64,000 nt of DNA from Sisyra terminalis (GCA_958496175.1 OY292276.1:37468449-37532448), one strand, 5' to 3'. Counted from the first letter of the stretch, positions 25,459 to 40,700 are shown. The notes: generated from the sequence alone by a model not told the origin. Made by a program: numbers and translations.

Positions 25459-27369
25459 ATATAATAATAAATACCCTATGATATAATAATAAATTATTGA
25501 AACAGCTAATAAAATAAAAAGTTGAAATTATAATGAAGAAGAAAAACGTTGATGAATTTTCAAGCTATAATTTAATTACTTTTAATATAAATTAACTGTT
25601 TATTTCTATAATGCACAAATTTCTTATCTTGGTGGCTTTCCATTTTAAATGTTCTTATTAATTCTTAATGAATATATCAAAAAAAAAATATAAAAAACGA
25701 AAAGCAAAAATTTTCAATTTACTTCCATTACAGCTTTAGCCACAGCATATCTTGTAGTTAGAGTAAAATAAATGCTTAAGTAATTCCATTTCCTTAGTTT
25801 ATGTCAGTTTAATGAACTTCCGTAAAATTTGCAAAGCTGTTATACTAATTTAAAATTTTGTTTAAGATTCTAGTCTTACGCAACTATTAAATACTTTTGA
25901 TTGCTTTCTTTAAACTTTGTATTTTGCAATCGGTAATCCATAAAATTAGCAATTATAAGTGTCCGAGTATATCAAAAGATGTTTTCTTTTTGTAATTTAA
26001 AATTTAGCAAATCATCTTCGCACACTATTAATTCTTACAACATAATTATAAATTGAATAGATTTAGATCGTCAGATCCTACCTAATTTTTTAATGACAAT
26101 CATATTAATAAAATAATTGCACAAACATTTTAAGTATGCAAGACTTCCTCTGAAATATTAAAGAGAGATTCAAATAAATGTTGAAACACGAAAAGTATTG
26201 AAAAAATTGATTATAAAAATAATAGACACTAATTATTGAAATGGATGAAAAAATACTTGAAATATTTTGCAAACAACGACACCCACCATCAAATAAAAAA
26301 AAAGTGTTTGTTTTCTAAATAAGTTCTAAAAAACACTTATCTTAACTTAAACATTTTATTTTACTTTCTACTTCATAATTTAATAATAAATAACTTTGCC
26401 GAAAAACTAAAATTGTGTACTTGTCTTCATTTAATTTAATTTATTTCTAATTTTTTGGTATTACTTATATTTTCTTTTGGTTTCCGTTTTTCTTTTAACT
26501 TTTGAATATTAATAAATTTAATGTATTTTAAATAGAATTAAAATGGGACTTTAAATATTTTATTTACTTCGTACTAAGTTTTTACATACTTTATACCACT
26601 GTCAAACTGTTCCGTAATTCATGAATTGTGGAGCTCGCGTAAATCTTACCAAAATGGAACGTAACTAAAATGTGAGTCGAATATGTGCGACCCACTTGTA
26701 TTTTAGCTAACGATCTTTGGAAACCTGTTCGCAGGTTTTAGAAACTAAATAAAAAACATTACCAGGAAGTATCTTTACATCTTAGCACAATTTGAATTTT
26801 ATACAATTTAAATTATATTTTGTTTTTACCATTTGCGTAAAGTTAGTATATAACGCGTGATTGTTTGAAAGCCATTTATAAATTATTTAATTAATTAAAT
26901 TACATCTCTTTTATTTAGACCTTTCAACTATATTTTACCTTAAATCTGAGTTGAATTTCTAACTCTGTAACGTATCCTATAATTTATGGGTGATCTTACC
27001 TACATTATCCGGCAAACCTATCTTTGCCTTTAGAGTCCTACAAGAAACAATCTCATTCGTTGGGTATTTCTTTACTTCTATGCAAGCTGGATGATTATTT
27101 TTTTGTATTGTTGACTACAAAATTTTGATGTGAGAGAAACAATCGCAATTTTGTAAAATTGTATAAACTGGAAAAGAACTTCTTAATAAATTTTTAAAGG
27201 ATTGGTGACTGTTAAAGTATGATAGCATAGGTCAAAGGTAGAGCGAAGTTTATCGATCATTGATCAGAAAGTGTCTAAGCAATACAAGTGGATACAAAAG
27301 TAGAAGCAAAAGCATCGAAAATACCGTTATTACATGCAATAAATAATCAATCATATCCTTAAGCAGATC

Positions 27370-27519
27370 ATTCACGCTCTGACTTGTAGTACTGCTAGTC
27401 GGACTACCAGTTGAATCGCCTAAATGATCCGACTAGACATCCAACTTCCAACAATACCATTCACGGTCCGACTTTAGATCTGACTACGAAAGTTAGACTG
27501 TAAATCGGAACGTGAATGG
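27370..27519. repeat. Foldback element with three related arms
   Basis: CCATTCACGGTCCGACTTTA at 27457 is followed by its imperfect reverse complement, ending CGGAACGTGAATGG at 27519. A third related arm starts at 27370 (ATTCACGCTCTGACTT) and includes CTAGTCGGACTACC. GTCGGA/TCCGAC motifs recur throughout. It is a hairpin-rich, GC-richer island in AT-rich intron DNA. Confidence 0.5.
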
Positions 27520-28197
27520 CCAGCTTTAAATACTTTATTTTTTACATAATAAATTGAGCATTATATCACCAGTATTCTGCGTTTAAAAGTTAAGCATTAA
27601 TAGTAGTTATTATAAAAATATCATGCGTTTATTAGGTACTAAAACTGATTAACTAAATCATATAATAAAAGAAAAATGTAAATATGTATACATATATATC
27701 GATAAAGTCAGAGAACAAATAATGTATTTAAACACATAGGTACGTGTGAGTAGAAAAATTTTGAGAGAGAACTAAATATAATTATCAATGTTAGTCAATG
27801 TCTCAAATTTAATATATCTGAGTGCAATCATTTGTTTCAACTGTCATTTCAATTTTATTTCATTGTTAATTTTTACCATATTTTAGTTGTTAGTGATGTG
27901 CACAGTGGGCTGTACATGTTTCACGGGTAGTTACAAGTATTATATCACTTAGTATTAGAGTGACTATCAATATTTTTCATTTCGGGAAAACGACATTAGG
28001 AAAAACATAATTTCCCATTTCATAGTGTTAGCTAATTTTCACTGGATATTAATATTATATTTTTCCAATAGCTAAACGAATATATTTTTATTAAAACATC
28101 TTCGGTGGTCTTACAAACTTAGGTCTCTGTTGACCCAAACCATTTATTATATCATTTTTTACTTTTCAAAAGTACACAAAATTTTTTACATACTTTT

Positions 28198-28297
28198 TGT
28201 TGTTGTTATTTACCTTCGTTTTATAACTATCAAGGTCTTTAGGGTTCTTGGATTAATAAAATCCACAAATTGAGAAATATCGGAAATTAGCTCGATA
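28198..28297 (-). repeat. tRNA-derived SINE copy 3 (3' part)
   Basis: The copy begins with the family tail (TTGTTATTTACCTTCG), then caaggtctttagggttcttgg, then gagaaatatcggaaatt. It ends before the tRNA-like head, so it is a 5'-truncated minus-strand copy. Confidence 0.6.
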
Positions 28298-30045
28298 TGT
28301 AATTTAAACTGAACTGTAATTTAAAAAAATTAATGTTTTTTGATCCGGAAATTTTATAGACAGAAAAATGTTTTTTTTTTGTATTAGATTACTTTTCTAG
28401 TACAGATGCGATATGTTCTGTGAAAAATCGGGTTTTATAATTTTCAGTGCTTACTAATTGTTGGGTCATCCAGTCTCTAAAAAGCGACTAAAAATAGTGA
28501 ATTTCCCAACTTCACACTTACCTTTCTACTTAAAGTTTTTAAAACTATTGAAATATTTAAACATTTGTTAAAGAGTCGAAATTGAAATGAAAAATTGAAC
28601 TGACAAAGCATTATACCTACAGCAATTAAAATAGATGCCTTATATTTTATTGAAGATACTTTACATTATCTTCAATGATGGTACAAGATTCAAATGTTAA
28701 CACCTACAATACATCAATTTACTTGAATTTATAACTCAAAAAAAAAAAAAAAATAACACAAAGGGTCATAAAAGTAAAATACAATCGAAGTTTGAGATAA
28801 TTTTATAGTCCAATTTTATAATTATGTTTAATAGAACTTTTTGTTTCGTTTGTATCTTTTACTTTTGATGAAAGTCGATTGTTAAGTAATTACAATTTAT
28901 ATTGTTGCTGATGTAAAAATAACAATGAAAACATAAAAGATTTAGTTTTAGTACTGCGCGTAATTCAATTATGTAAATATAGTGTTTTATAAATTTGTGA
29001 AAAGTTAATATTATTTAAAGTTATGTCAATGGTTTCCTTAATAGCGAGTTATTTATTTGAAATTTTCTGTATGATTTGTGATAGAAATTAAATTATTTAC
29101 TTACTAAATTCTTATGAAATTCTTTCAAATGTAAAATACGTGGGAAAAGATGCAAATTATTAAATCGTAAACACTTACTTAATAATATGATAATAACGGT
29201 GTTTGTAGTAAAAAGGTGTGTACACATAAAACTTGTAAAGTTCGTACTCGTATACTTATATTTTTAAATTTTTTATATTGCTATTATTATTATCATAATT
29301 TCAACTCATCATTCATATTTATAAGAAGAAAAAAAAAACTAAATAAATAAAGTAAAGATCCATTCACTTTTTTATAAAACAGATAATAAACAATAAAATC
29401 GTATTGTCGAATGAAAAAATATTCTCAATGTTTTCCTTCGCATCTAAATGTCATTACTTTTTTTGGCATAGAGATGAAACATGTTCGTTTATAGCTCTAA
29501 CAATGCATAAATATATCATTCTACGGTGTAAATTCAAAGAGCGTTATTTAAATTGAATAACAGATCGAATTGAAGACGAAGAAAGATCTAATCAAGACTA
29601 CAATGAATCAATTCGTTCTTTAAATATTGTTACACGTGGCCTCTTGTATTAAAAAGAATGTAATTTTCATATTCAATGTAAAAACTTTCTTCTTTAGTTT
29701 TGTGTCTTAATTTTTACACTTCAATTTCGAATTTGGTTTAGATATTATGTCTTTGAAGTAGTTCTGAATTTTGACAGTAACGACTACCGTATTTTTTGCA
29801 GTACTCAAAGAAAGAATGTTAACTTCAATTTGACTTTATACTTTTGTTTAGAATGGATATTGTAATGATGTAAATTTGTATTTTTTTAATATCTTTACTA
29901 TGAAGTTCTTACAAAGATTGAGGCAACAAAAAAAATGCATTAACTAACTCAAACAATATTTCGATTATTTGCTGTAAAAAATAGCATTAGTATTTTAAAT
30001 ACAAAATCTGAACTTAGAGGGTCAACATTATTTTTAATTTTCTTA

Positions 30046-30270
30046 AGCTGGGTTTTCCAGAGTGAGGTTGATTATGGCTGACCATTGCTGTCTCAAGAGT
30101 TATAGTATTTCTTGGGTCTCTTTTTCACCTGGAGGCCAAGTAGCTGGAAATACCTCAGCGACCGGTGTACTAAATGTTTTTTGACTATTTTGATTCTAAG
30201 GTTTGTTATCCCTAGTTTCATGTCTCCCCTTTCCTTCAAAGCGCATTCCCACAGAACGCGAGATGCAGTT
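30046..30270 (-). mobile_element. Non-LTR retrotransposon 3' end, copy A
   Basis: Read on the minus strand, this copy gives LWECALKERGDMKLGITNLR, continuing open for about 30 more codons to a stop. It aligns with copy B at 30361-30660. The copy is cut just before the cysteine/histidine motif that copy B keeps. It is a decayed fragment. Confidence 0.5.
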
Positions 30271-30360
30271 TAACTCTTTGCCTCATGGAATTTGCATGCA
30301 ATATGTAAATTCAGAAACAGGCTATTAATCCAAAGTGAAATGTACTGTTTTATTTTAATT

Positions 30361-30660
30361 AGTTGGGGTTATCCAGGATGAGATTGATGGTGGCTCACCA
30401 TGCAGTCTCAGAAATTACAATGTTTCCTGAGTCCCTATTTCACCTAGTTGAGATCAAGTAGCTGGGTAAATCTCAACTACCGGCGTACTAGGTGTTTTTC
30501 AACTATTTCGATTCAAAAGTTTGTTATCCCTAATCCTAATCCCCTATGTTCCCATTTTTTCAGAGCGCATTCCCACAAAATGTGAAAGATAGTTTCTTCC
30601 TCTACCTAACCTGCCTGCCTGATCACCAACATGAACTCCAATTATATGCAGGTGTTTCTT
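30361..30660 (-). mobile_element. Non-LTR retrotransposon 3' end, copy B
   Basis: The minus strand encodes EEETIFHILWECALKKWEHR, preceded in another frame by HLHIIGVHVGDQ. This matches the arrangement at the C-terminal end of many non-LTR retrotransposon ORF2 proteins, where a CxxC-E-ETxxHxLxxC motif follows a region like LxxxGVxxG. The first cysteines are lost and there is at least one frameshift and several stops. The copy is related to 30046-30270 in direct orientation. Confidence 0.55.
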
Positions 30661-33600
30661 TAGTCCTCAGGGGTTGGATGGATTTTTTCTATTGTGGTGT
30701 TTTTTCTTATTGAATAGTTGTTTTTTTTGTTGTTGTATAAACTCATTTTTTGATGGTATTTTTCACTGCGTATCTTGTGACACCCAGCACCAGTTCTAGA
30801 CCTGTAAATAGTATCCCAGATTCTCGACAAAAAAGGTATCAGACCTGAAAAATATACTTTATTATAACAATTTCGTAGAGCCTAGTTTTTAGCAGTTGAA
30901 TTTTGTAAGTGATTTACGGGTAGGAACGCATTTTGAGCTTTTGATTTGTTAAATATTTTTTTTATTTTATCAAAACTATAGCAGCTATATATCTGCATAT
31001 TTGCGAAATTCTTAATATTTTAAATTTTCCAGATCACTAGTTAGCTTTTTCCAATTTGAATTTCTATGTTTATCATTAAAATTATTATTGGGTAACATAA
31101 AGCTTGGCATTTGCAACTATTACTAATATTTACAATAAAATTAATTAAAACTGGTTCTATATTAACGCCTTTAGAAGTTTATTGTTTCACAACAACTTAT
31201 GATATTTTTTATATTGTCAGTTATTTATCTTAAAATATTTGTATTCCACCGATAGTTTACTTCTTGGGATTCAACTTTTTAAATATAATTTATTAATATA
31301 TTTATTGATACTATTGCATCCTTATGCATTTAGCCATTCTAGAGTTTCCAAATAATTCAAATTTTAAATAATCCGGAAATGAAATGAAGCTTTTTTCATA
31401 AGCTGATACAATGCCTCATATCGTATCATTGAATGTAAAGAGAATAAGGGCTCAAGTATAGTAATTTTAATGATACTTTGAAAGTATATAGATACTTATA
31501 AAATATTAAGATTTTGATACCTTCAGATATTTATTTCAATAAGTTGTTTTGTAAAAAAAAAGTGCAGAAAGCATCTTCTTTCCTAGATTTTACATAGTTG
31601 ATTGATGATTGATCTAAAATCTAATATGCTTTAAGGGTTAATAATGTCTTTTTTATAAAAAATTAACAACAATAAAGCTGTATAAAATTTATAACTTTTT
31701 TTTTTTTTTTGAAAAAATGTCTTTTAACATGAAACAATTTTGGTAAACTCTACTTTTTGTTAAATTTTAAACGCTACCTATAAAGTGCCCTATTTTTTAG
31801 AATTTTTGAAAGAATTCTACATAGTATAAATAATTAAAAACACTTTCATGTTTCATATTGTACGCTATATACGGCATTGACTTTGGGAAAGGCTTTGTTG
31901 AATTTGAAACTTTTAATGATCAAAAAATGAACATCTGTATGTCTCGCAATCCTATTGTGTAATAACCTGGTGCATTGGAGCGTAAGTGGTGTTATCAGAT
32001 ATTAGTGCACCGGTTGACTTGTTTATACTTTATTTATTTTTAATTAATAAATTTTTGATTAAAAGCCAAAAAATGAAGAAAGTTATAATTTAAATAGTAC
32101 TCAATCAATCAAGGCAATTTTTTTATTTGAGGAAGTGAAATGTTGTCCAACTCTTAAAATCAGAAGTCTTAGTGCCAACAGTACTAGTGTCGATTCAATT
32201 GTCCATTAAGACTAAAGACTAATTGTGAAAAGTTTATGTTTCATATCTAAAGGATTAAAGGGTCTAAATTTTAGTAAAAAATATCTTTTAGAAAGATCAC
32301 AAATATTTCAAACTACATTGTAGAAGAAAAGCCTCCACCACTCATCTTAGGACCTATGAGCTATGCTTCACCTTTATTTTGATCAATTTATAGTAGTAGC
32401 AATAAAAATGAAGCTGAGCGATTTTTTATTACAAAACGTGATGAACATAAACATAAAGGTTATATTATAAAGACTAGTAAAAGAAAATTAAAACTGGAAT
32501 TTTATTTTTGTTTGTTTCATAGAATTATTTTCAAGTACTTCAGGCTTTCAATAGGCTTAACTGAACAATGTTGAATCGGTTGAATCGGGATTAGCAAAAA
32601 TTATTGTTTACCATCACTAGTTAATGCACTAGTTAATGAATTTAGGTTGAAAATCAAAAGCTTTGTGAAAATCGCAATACTTCAGGTTTGATCTTAGGGA
32701 AGGCGTCCCTTTTTCATTGCATTTTAATTTCATTATAAAAATGGACAAAAACTTTTAGTACCTTGAATTTATATAAAAAATCATTTAAATTAAAAAAATA
32801 TACTTTTTTGTTTTTGTGCTATCTTAACTAAGAAGAAAAAGGAATTGAAAAATTTCACATTCTACTTTAAATTAATTTAAACATTTTATCTACCGATACA
32901 TTTAATATACTATACACATTGTTAATTAGATTATTTATTTTTTGTGAATGAATTATTTTTTATTACCTTATTATTATAACTCTTAAGTAATTAAATTGTA
33001 TTAAATCATAGTGCATTTTATATAAAATCATCAAACAATTAAACTATATAGCTTCCGTTTTCCTGAGAAAATTTTGTTATCTCAACAAAAAAAAAAACTA
33101 ATTAACTTAATTACGCTTACGCAGAAAATTATTTTTTCAAGATTAACTTAATCTTGTTATTGTACAATTTTATGATTTATTAATACAGTTTTTGATGATT
33201 CGTATCAAATAACGACAAAGTTCTGGTATCGAAAAGTTTTTCCTTGAATAAATTCTTTAACAATTTCATTAGTATTAAAAAAATAACCATGCGTAATTAA
33301 TTATATTATTTGTTTTGTATAGGTTTAAGTAAGTAATGTGGAAATATCGCTTCGCTAATAAAGTAATTTGATAGGTGTAAATATTTCTTATTGAAAACCG
33401 GAACTTAACAATCCTTTTTATGGGTAATAATATTTGAATTTTATATTAACCATATAATAACATAAGTCTTAAGGCATTTAAGAGAAACACTTTAATCTAA
33501 ACATTTAAAAATAAGCACCTACGTTTTCTTCTTTTTTTTTTTGTATAGAAACACTATTAAATATACCTTATACAGCTTCGATCGATTACTTAAATCACTT

Positions 33601-36600
33601 TGACCTTTGAAATCTCAATGATAAATTTAATCTTCACACTTAAAGTTCATACGCTATGATTTAAGGAAAAAATGAAATGAAATATTTGCTTGCTTTTTTG
33701 AAGATCAGATTGCAGAGAATATTTCATAATGGTTTAATCCTGCATAAATTCATATTTGGTATGCTTATTTTCACTTTCGTTTGGCCAAAACGTTTTTGCA
33801 TACTTTATTTGAAAATTGATATGTACATTGTGTTTGGATATTTTGGATAAAAATTTGATAAGTTTCAAATAGATTTTATCAATTTACTATTCAAATTCTT
33901 AAAAGTGTGTTTATTTATTTAACTTTATCATTTTTATTCGTTATTGAAAGTGATTTTTTCAAAAGTGGATGAAGAGGAGAAAGTTTTCTATCTATCGTAT
34001 TGGTAATATTTGCAAAAAATAATTTTAAAGAATCTAAGTTTATTTTGGTCATCTAACTTACATGGTTTGGCATATTATTTCATTTAAGAATTGAATAAGG
34101 TATTCAATGAATTTAAAATATTGATTTCTATTGTGTATTTAGCTTAAATCTGCAGTCTTTAGAAAAAAATTGATTGACTAAATTATTATTTATCTATAGT
34201 TAATTATAGATAATGTATTTCTGGTTGAAATCAATTTCTATACGATAGTGTATATACAATAACATACGACAGTTTGGATAAAAAATAACTTTACTTTTTA
34301 AATACAAGGTGTTTGGTGATAATACCTGTAGGTGTATTAAGGTCAATATTTTGATGGTTAAATTATCATATTAACGCAAAATATTCATCCCGGAATTATT
34401 GACACGTTATCACATTAAAGTTCAAGTTATTAAAATCCTTATTAACCTGGCCACCAAAAACAAAGTCAACTTGAAGTGCGTGTCATGTTACAAGGGTTTC
34501 ATATGTTAATAAGTTAAATTCATTAATAATGAAGTAGTTCTGAAATAATAAAAGGGGAGACGCCCTTGTCCATCAAAAATTTTAGGACACCATTCATAGG
34601 CCCAAAGCCAGTAGAGTCATTAGGGGTAACCGTGCGCAGTGGGTAAGTGTGCACATCACGTTTATCCTGAAAGATTAGAAGGATAAGTCGTATTATGTGT
34701 AGTTGCCTGAAAGGTACGGTAACGAGGAACTAATTTATCTACAAGATAGATAAATGGTGTTATTCATTTTTTTCAAACAACAATTATTATAATTCAGCAC
34801 TGTAACTAAAACTCTTTAGTTTAAAATAACTATAAATTAAATTATTAGTTCAATATATACTTTATCATATGCAGGGTTTCTTTTTTTCTTATTCCTTAAT
34901 GCTTAATTTTTACTCCGGCTTAAATCCTTAAGTGCGCACACTTGCCTCGAATGATTATATTTGGTATCACAATATCGACAGTGAAAAATACCATCAATAT
35001 AATTTTTCACCAGTATAATTTTTGTGTAAAGATATGTAATTCCAAAAAAAAATTGGCTTCTCCAGGAAAAGTTTGGGCGAATGCCTGAGTATGAAGTGAC
35101 GATAATTAGGTTTTATATAGTTTCATGCGTTTGATCGGCTTTTATTTTGCTACTAAATTATTTCTTGTTATAGATTATTTTGTCGATAGAAGAAAAAAAT
35201 ATTATAATAAACTCAAATTTCATTTTAACATGTACCTAATTTAAAATTATGACAAAAACCTTGGAAAATTTTGTTTTTATCACAACTCACTCCATTGAAA
35301 AGATTTATTATGTCTAAAGTATAAAGAGATTTTAAAAAATTGCTGTAATAATTTCACGCTACTTAATATAAAAGTGATATTTGACAAATAACCAAAAAAA
35401 TTAAGAAGCTATTTTTAATTATATGTTACTAATTACGTAATTTTCCAACGGTAGTACCGGATGATATTTCCAAAGTCGTTAAAATTGCATGAGATTGGAA
35501 TTTTCTTCTTGAATTACCACTTGATTTATAGAACTTGTTTTTTCCTTAACCATCCGTGATTAACAATACAAAAATTTACATGCTTATCTTTAGAATAAAA
35601 ACTGGAGTAAGTTTTTGTGGGGTTAAAAAATGTATTTTATAAATGGTAAAGAGACAAGATTGCAGTTATAAAAACGGGTTCTTATATTTTTAATCTTTAA
35701 GAAAAATATGCCGTCAATTGACTTATAAATGAAAAATACTTTTGAAACAATGCTCAGGGAAATGTCACTAGTTTAATATTTTATATATTAAATGTTAAAT
35801 TTGTCCTTCTCCTAATTATGATTGACCTTTTCAGCAAACTTATTGCAAGGTATCTAATTATTTTTGTTAAAGATTGCTTTGCTCATAAGTTGAACATCCA
35901 TAAATATTTACTTATCGACAAATTTATTGTTTCACATAATTTTACCGACGAAGAAATGCTTTCTCTCCTAATATGGGAGGACAATCTTTAAAAATAAAAT
36001 TCAAGAATGATATTATGATTAATCATTTCTTAAGACTAAAATGAAAATTTTCGAAAATTTCTTTTTTTTTGAACCAAATAATTAATCATTTAATATTGCG
36101 AAAGAAAATAAATTTAAAAAAATGGTATGTGCAAAATAATTGAAATTACCGTTGAAACAAATAGAAGGAAATTTTAAAACGATTGTAGGCGAAATGTTTG
36201 AAAAAATCGGTATTCCAAGTTTACTTAATATTAAATTAAAAGTATTTAATTATATTTAAAAAGGTCAATTGTATCTAATTATTAATTGAATTTTATGATT
36301 ATTTTCATTAAATTTAAATGCTAGTGTTGCTTGAATTTATCAGAAAATATTAATAAAATTATAAAAAAATAAATTTTGAAAGTTATGTTTTTCCTTAAAT
36401 TATAATCATTTAAAATTTCATGTTAAAGGTTAACTAGATGTTGCAATACGTATACAATTTCAAAAAGGATAAAGAGATTATCTTATTCTATTGAACTTTA
36501 GTAATATTTTTCTATTAACTCCTTAGAATTTGATTTCAATAATTTATTACTTAAAAAACCAGCTTAAATATATATTAATATATATTTCTTGTGGATTTTT

Positions 36601-37390
36601 TACAAGTATATTAAACAAGTATAGACTCCAGAAAACACGAAAATCGAAAATATTTTGAGCACAAAAAATAAAGAAAAATGCAGATATATTTATGTGTTTT
36701 AGAGGCGCTAATGTAAACTTCTTTTTATTTTGTTTTCAACAACCTTTCAAGGTTGAATTCAAATTATTTTTTTTTCAACGAGAAATGCATAATTTGAAAT
36801 AACTTTTGACTTTAAAAAATATACTTTACAAAATATTTGATTTTGGAAAAAAAGGTACAAGATAAAGAATGTGTAAAAAATATATGTTTTTATATCCATG
36901 AGTTATATAGGCGCCGGTGCAAAAGGACAAGGAATAAAGACAGCTGATTTTCATCTAGGAAATTCGGACACTAATATTCAGCTCTTTTGCAAAAAATTGT
37001 AAAGTTGAAAAATATTTAACACCTTTTGGAAAAAAATGCTACCAAATAGCTTCTATCAAAATAATTGTAATGAACCAAGTTAAAATAAATTTTGAAAAAG
37101 AAAAATTTTGTAATGTGGAAATAAGAAAGGTTGCTATTTAATTCAATAAAACTAAAAATTCGAAAAACACATTCTTATGTTCGAAATTAAAAAAATAATC
37201 ATAGATTTTACCAAAATCGTTACTATTACTTACAGCGATCTAAAGACAAGAAAGGGATTAGGCATAAGAACAAATTTTAAAAAACTATCTTTTATTTTTC
37301 GGTAACATATATTATTTACGATAAATAAAACATTTATGCAGAAATTATAAGTAAGAATGAGTTTTGTTTAGTTTTTAAATTTAGCATTTG

Positions 37391-37755
37391 TATACCAAAC
37401 ATATACGTGTGGTAAAATTTTTGTCTGTCTGTCTGTGTGTTCCGATTTAAAAACTAAAGAACGCAACAACCGAATTTAATGAAATTTGTTATTAAGATAC
37501 AACACAATTTCCCACACATGTTAGGCTACTTATCATTCCTTAAAAAAAGGTACAAAGGTATTACCTAGGGATGAAACAAAAAAATGTTACTTTAGACAAG
37601 CAAGCTATTTATCATTGGAAAGGAAATTAAAAGTTGAAAAATAATCTGTAAAAATATTTTTAGTTGAACTGATAAAAAGCACAGTAAATTCAATTTCAAG
37701 TTAAAAAAATTGCCACTTTGAAATATAAATGTTGTGTACCAAACGTGTGGTAACA
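37391..37755. repeat. Dispersed-repeat-like segment with GTCT run
   Basis: The near-palindrome TACCAAACATATACGTGTGG (37396 onward) recurs as ACCAAACGTGTGGTAAC at about 37738. Between them lies GTCTGTCTGTCTGTGTG, followed by a block ending gaatttaatgaaattt. Such GTCTGTCTG plus GAATTTxATGAAATTT arrangements are common in arthropod dispersed repeats. The class is uncertain. Confidence 0.3.
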
Positions 37756-40700
37756 CATTAATAAAAACTTATAATAAGCTATTTGTGTTGTTCCGTAAAA
37801 GAAAACAATACGAGCCAAGTGGCTTAAACTTTCAAGGTGAGATTAAATAGGAATATCGTTTAATTATCACCTTTATTTTTGTGTAGATCACTTTGACATA
37901 AGATCTGTTTACGATCTCTAATAATGAATAATCATTTTTGCGGTTACGTTTCATTTCACACCACTGTTGTCTTAATAGGTAATTTATTCAAATTTCAATT
38001 TTCAAATGATTTGGCCAATTAAATGGAATACCACTTGAAGAAATCGATGTTTCACAGTTCTGCGTGAAACCAATCGCTTTGCATGAAACCGGGGATGCCC
38101 ATTGGCCACATAATTTCAGTTCCAACTAGATAAAATAAAACTAACATTTAATGGCATGAATTAATTCACAGCAAATTGGAACTGTTTACCTTCATGAATT
38201 CTGGTTCCATCGTTGACGATTGCTGGCTTTGATTTTGTATCACAAATCCTAATAATTAAAAATTGGGTAAAAACATATCCAACTGAAATAATCCAAAATA
38301 TCAAACCGCACAATCACAACCCCAGCAGAATATTAATACTTGTATCTTCACTGTATCGTGACAACATACACATTATTCTGATTAAAATTTCTGCATATTT
38401 CAACAGTACTTTGTGCAGAAATTTGGTCAAAAACAATCATTTTAATATTTGACTACCTCGCAGTTAAATTTTCCAAAATCTTTTCGAAAGAATGAACATT
38501 AAGAAGAAAGATCCTTTAGCTTATACAAAAATGACGTCATTCGCTCTGATTGGTGTTCACCATATCATGGCGGATTGACGTTCTTTGCAATTTTATTTTA
38601 ACAAAATAATTCTCAATTTCGCTTCTTCAAGAGCAACACTAGACGACAAGTTGCAATGTTGCCAAGAGGCATATTGTGCTAACACAAATAGTGAAAAAAA
38701 TCGCTTTAAATAAAAGCAATAAATATTCTTTTTTTGTATGCTTTGACTAAATTTTTATTAAATCAATACAAATTTTAGTGATTTTAATGCTTAAAATAGT
38801 AAAACTTGATTTTAAAGTTAACGAAAAAAAGACTTTTTCATTACATTCATCAACAAAATGCGGTTTTCCATTTTGTTAATTCTTAAAAATGGTGTAGACA
38901 TTATTTATTCAAATTATTGTAATTAATAATAATGTCATTAATAGAGCCACGGGTTATGGTAATAATATAAAAATATATCAATGATTTCAATGGTCATCAT
39001 CTTCATTTAACTTGTTTATCTAAGATTGAAAAACCGGATTGGTATTCCGGTAAACTGAAATATTCCGTTTACACAATCACATAAAATATGTATGTATATA
39101 TATAGTTTTTTATTTGTCGTATAATTTATTAAAAATACATCTGAACAAGCCTTGTGGTTTCAAATTGGAAAGACCGAACCTTAAACTCTCGTTTTCATAT
39201 CATTTTACAACTCACATCAGCCACTTCAATATTAATATCACATTATGGTATTCTCAGGTCTACGTTTTATAATTTTACAAGGATGACATAAGCGGTAATG
39301 TTATAATAAAATGTAACCGGTCATGAGCGCTTCTCCCATCCTATCTCTGACCATATATGTGTGAGAATATATGAATTTAGGCTTTATCTGTGTTATTGGG
39401 TTAGTAATGGAAAGTGTTTAACTGTTAATTTTTAATAATACACCTGCAATGCTGCGTCGAGGATGAGCACTGAAGATGAATCGTTGCGGCTTCATCATCG
39501 AAAAAATGCACGAGAAAGTTCACATTCTGAAACGATTCATTTATGTCGTGATATAACATATAAGTAGACGTCTGAGACCATACTAATTGGCTTATCCAAC
39601 ATTTAATAAATTGAAAACGAACGTGTGATTTCTTTCAAATAAAAATTAATGTCTTAAATATCATATGACTTATTGGTAATTAATGATGAAAACCATGAAT
39701 ATAGAGAGGACTAAAATAAATTAAAACTACTTACATGAATGATGCTTGATTACTACTAAATAGAAAACCGAGGTTATTGTCTTTCTTAAAGTTGTGCAAA
39801 AGAGTTGTTAATTAATTTTTGAGCAAACATTCAAATGCATTTAATTAACCATTCACTGATTATTTTCTCTACAAAATTTGAATATATGTTGAGATGAAGG
39901 TGAATGACGAATTTTTATTACAATAATAACAAGCACATTAAACAATTAGCTCAGTAATTTCTTATATAAATCACGCGATTAAAACAGTTGCACGAAAATT
40001 GTCATAAAAATTGAGATTTTTTTTCAAAAAAGGTTTATTTTCATCTGAATTTTCAAGTTATACTAAAATCAAGTTGGATTTTTCAAAAAGTAGGACAACC
40101 CCGAGCAATTATATAAGTCTTGCGTGCTTTTGTTTTCGCTGACTTGTACCCCTAGTGTGTTATTAAATGGGAACTATTCGTATTATCAGTTTACAAAATC
40201 AGAAATTCTAGAAAAAAATATTGCTGTGCCAAATATTTGAATTGAAAATTCTATTAAGATTAAAAATTAAATTGTTTGAAATTTCTAGATTGGATAAAAT
40301 GATTAATGAAGTTTAAAATATTTTGAAAAACTCGTAAATTTGTTATGTAAGTCAATAGGTTGTTAAAACTTTAATGTATGCAGAGAAATTGTAATTTATT
40401 ACTTATTATTTTTAAAAAAAGAAATTTCCTCATACTTAAACGTACAGTTAAAGGATTTTAACTTAAATTTGCAAATTGTTTAATGGTTGTGGTTTTCGAT
40501 GTGGTTGGATGAGAAGCATATATGATTGACGCTAACATTTATTATAATTATACTTACAATATTTATTAAACACCATAATTTTATTGTTTAACTGCACAAC
40601 CGACCATATGTACATATTTTTTAAATCGATAAAGGACATTATTAATATGGGGAAAATCCAATTTTAAATTATAAAAAACTTGTCTTTGGCAGAAAAAAAA

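Noticed and set aside
34640..34950. Inverted GTAAGTGTGCAC / GTGCGCACACTTGCC words about 290 bp apart
   Set aside because: The arms are short and imperfect and no further similarity extends from them; chance is possible.
38213..38452. 79-codon frame
   Set aside because: Ile/Asn-rich translation typical of AT-rich non-coding DNA; no motif.
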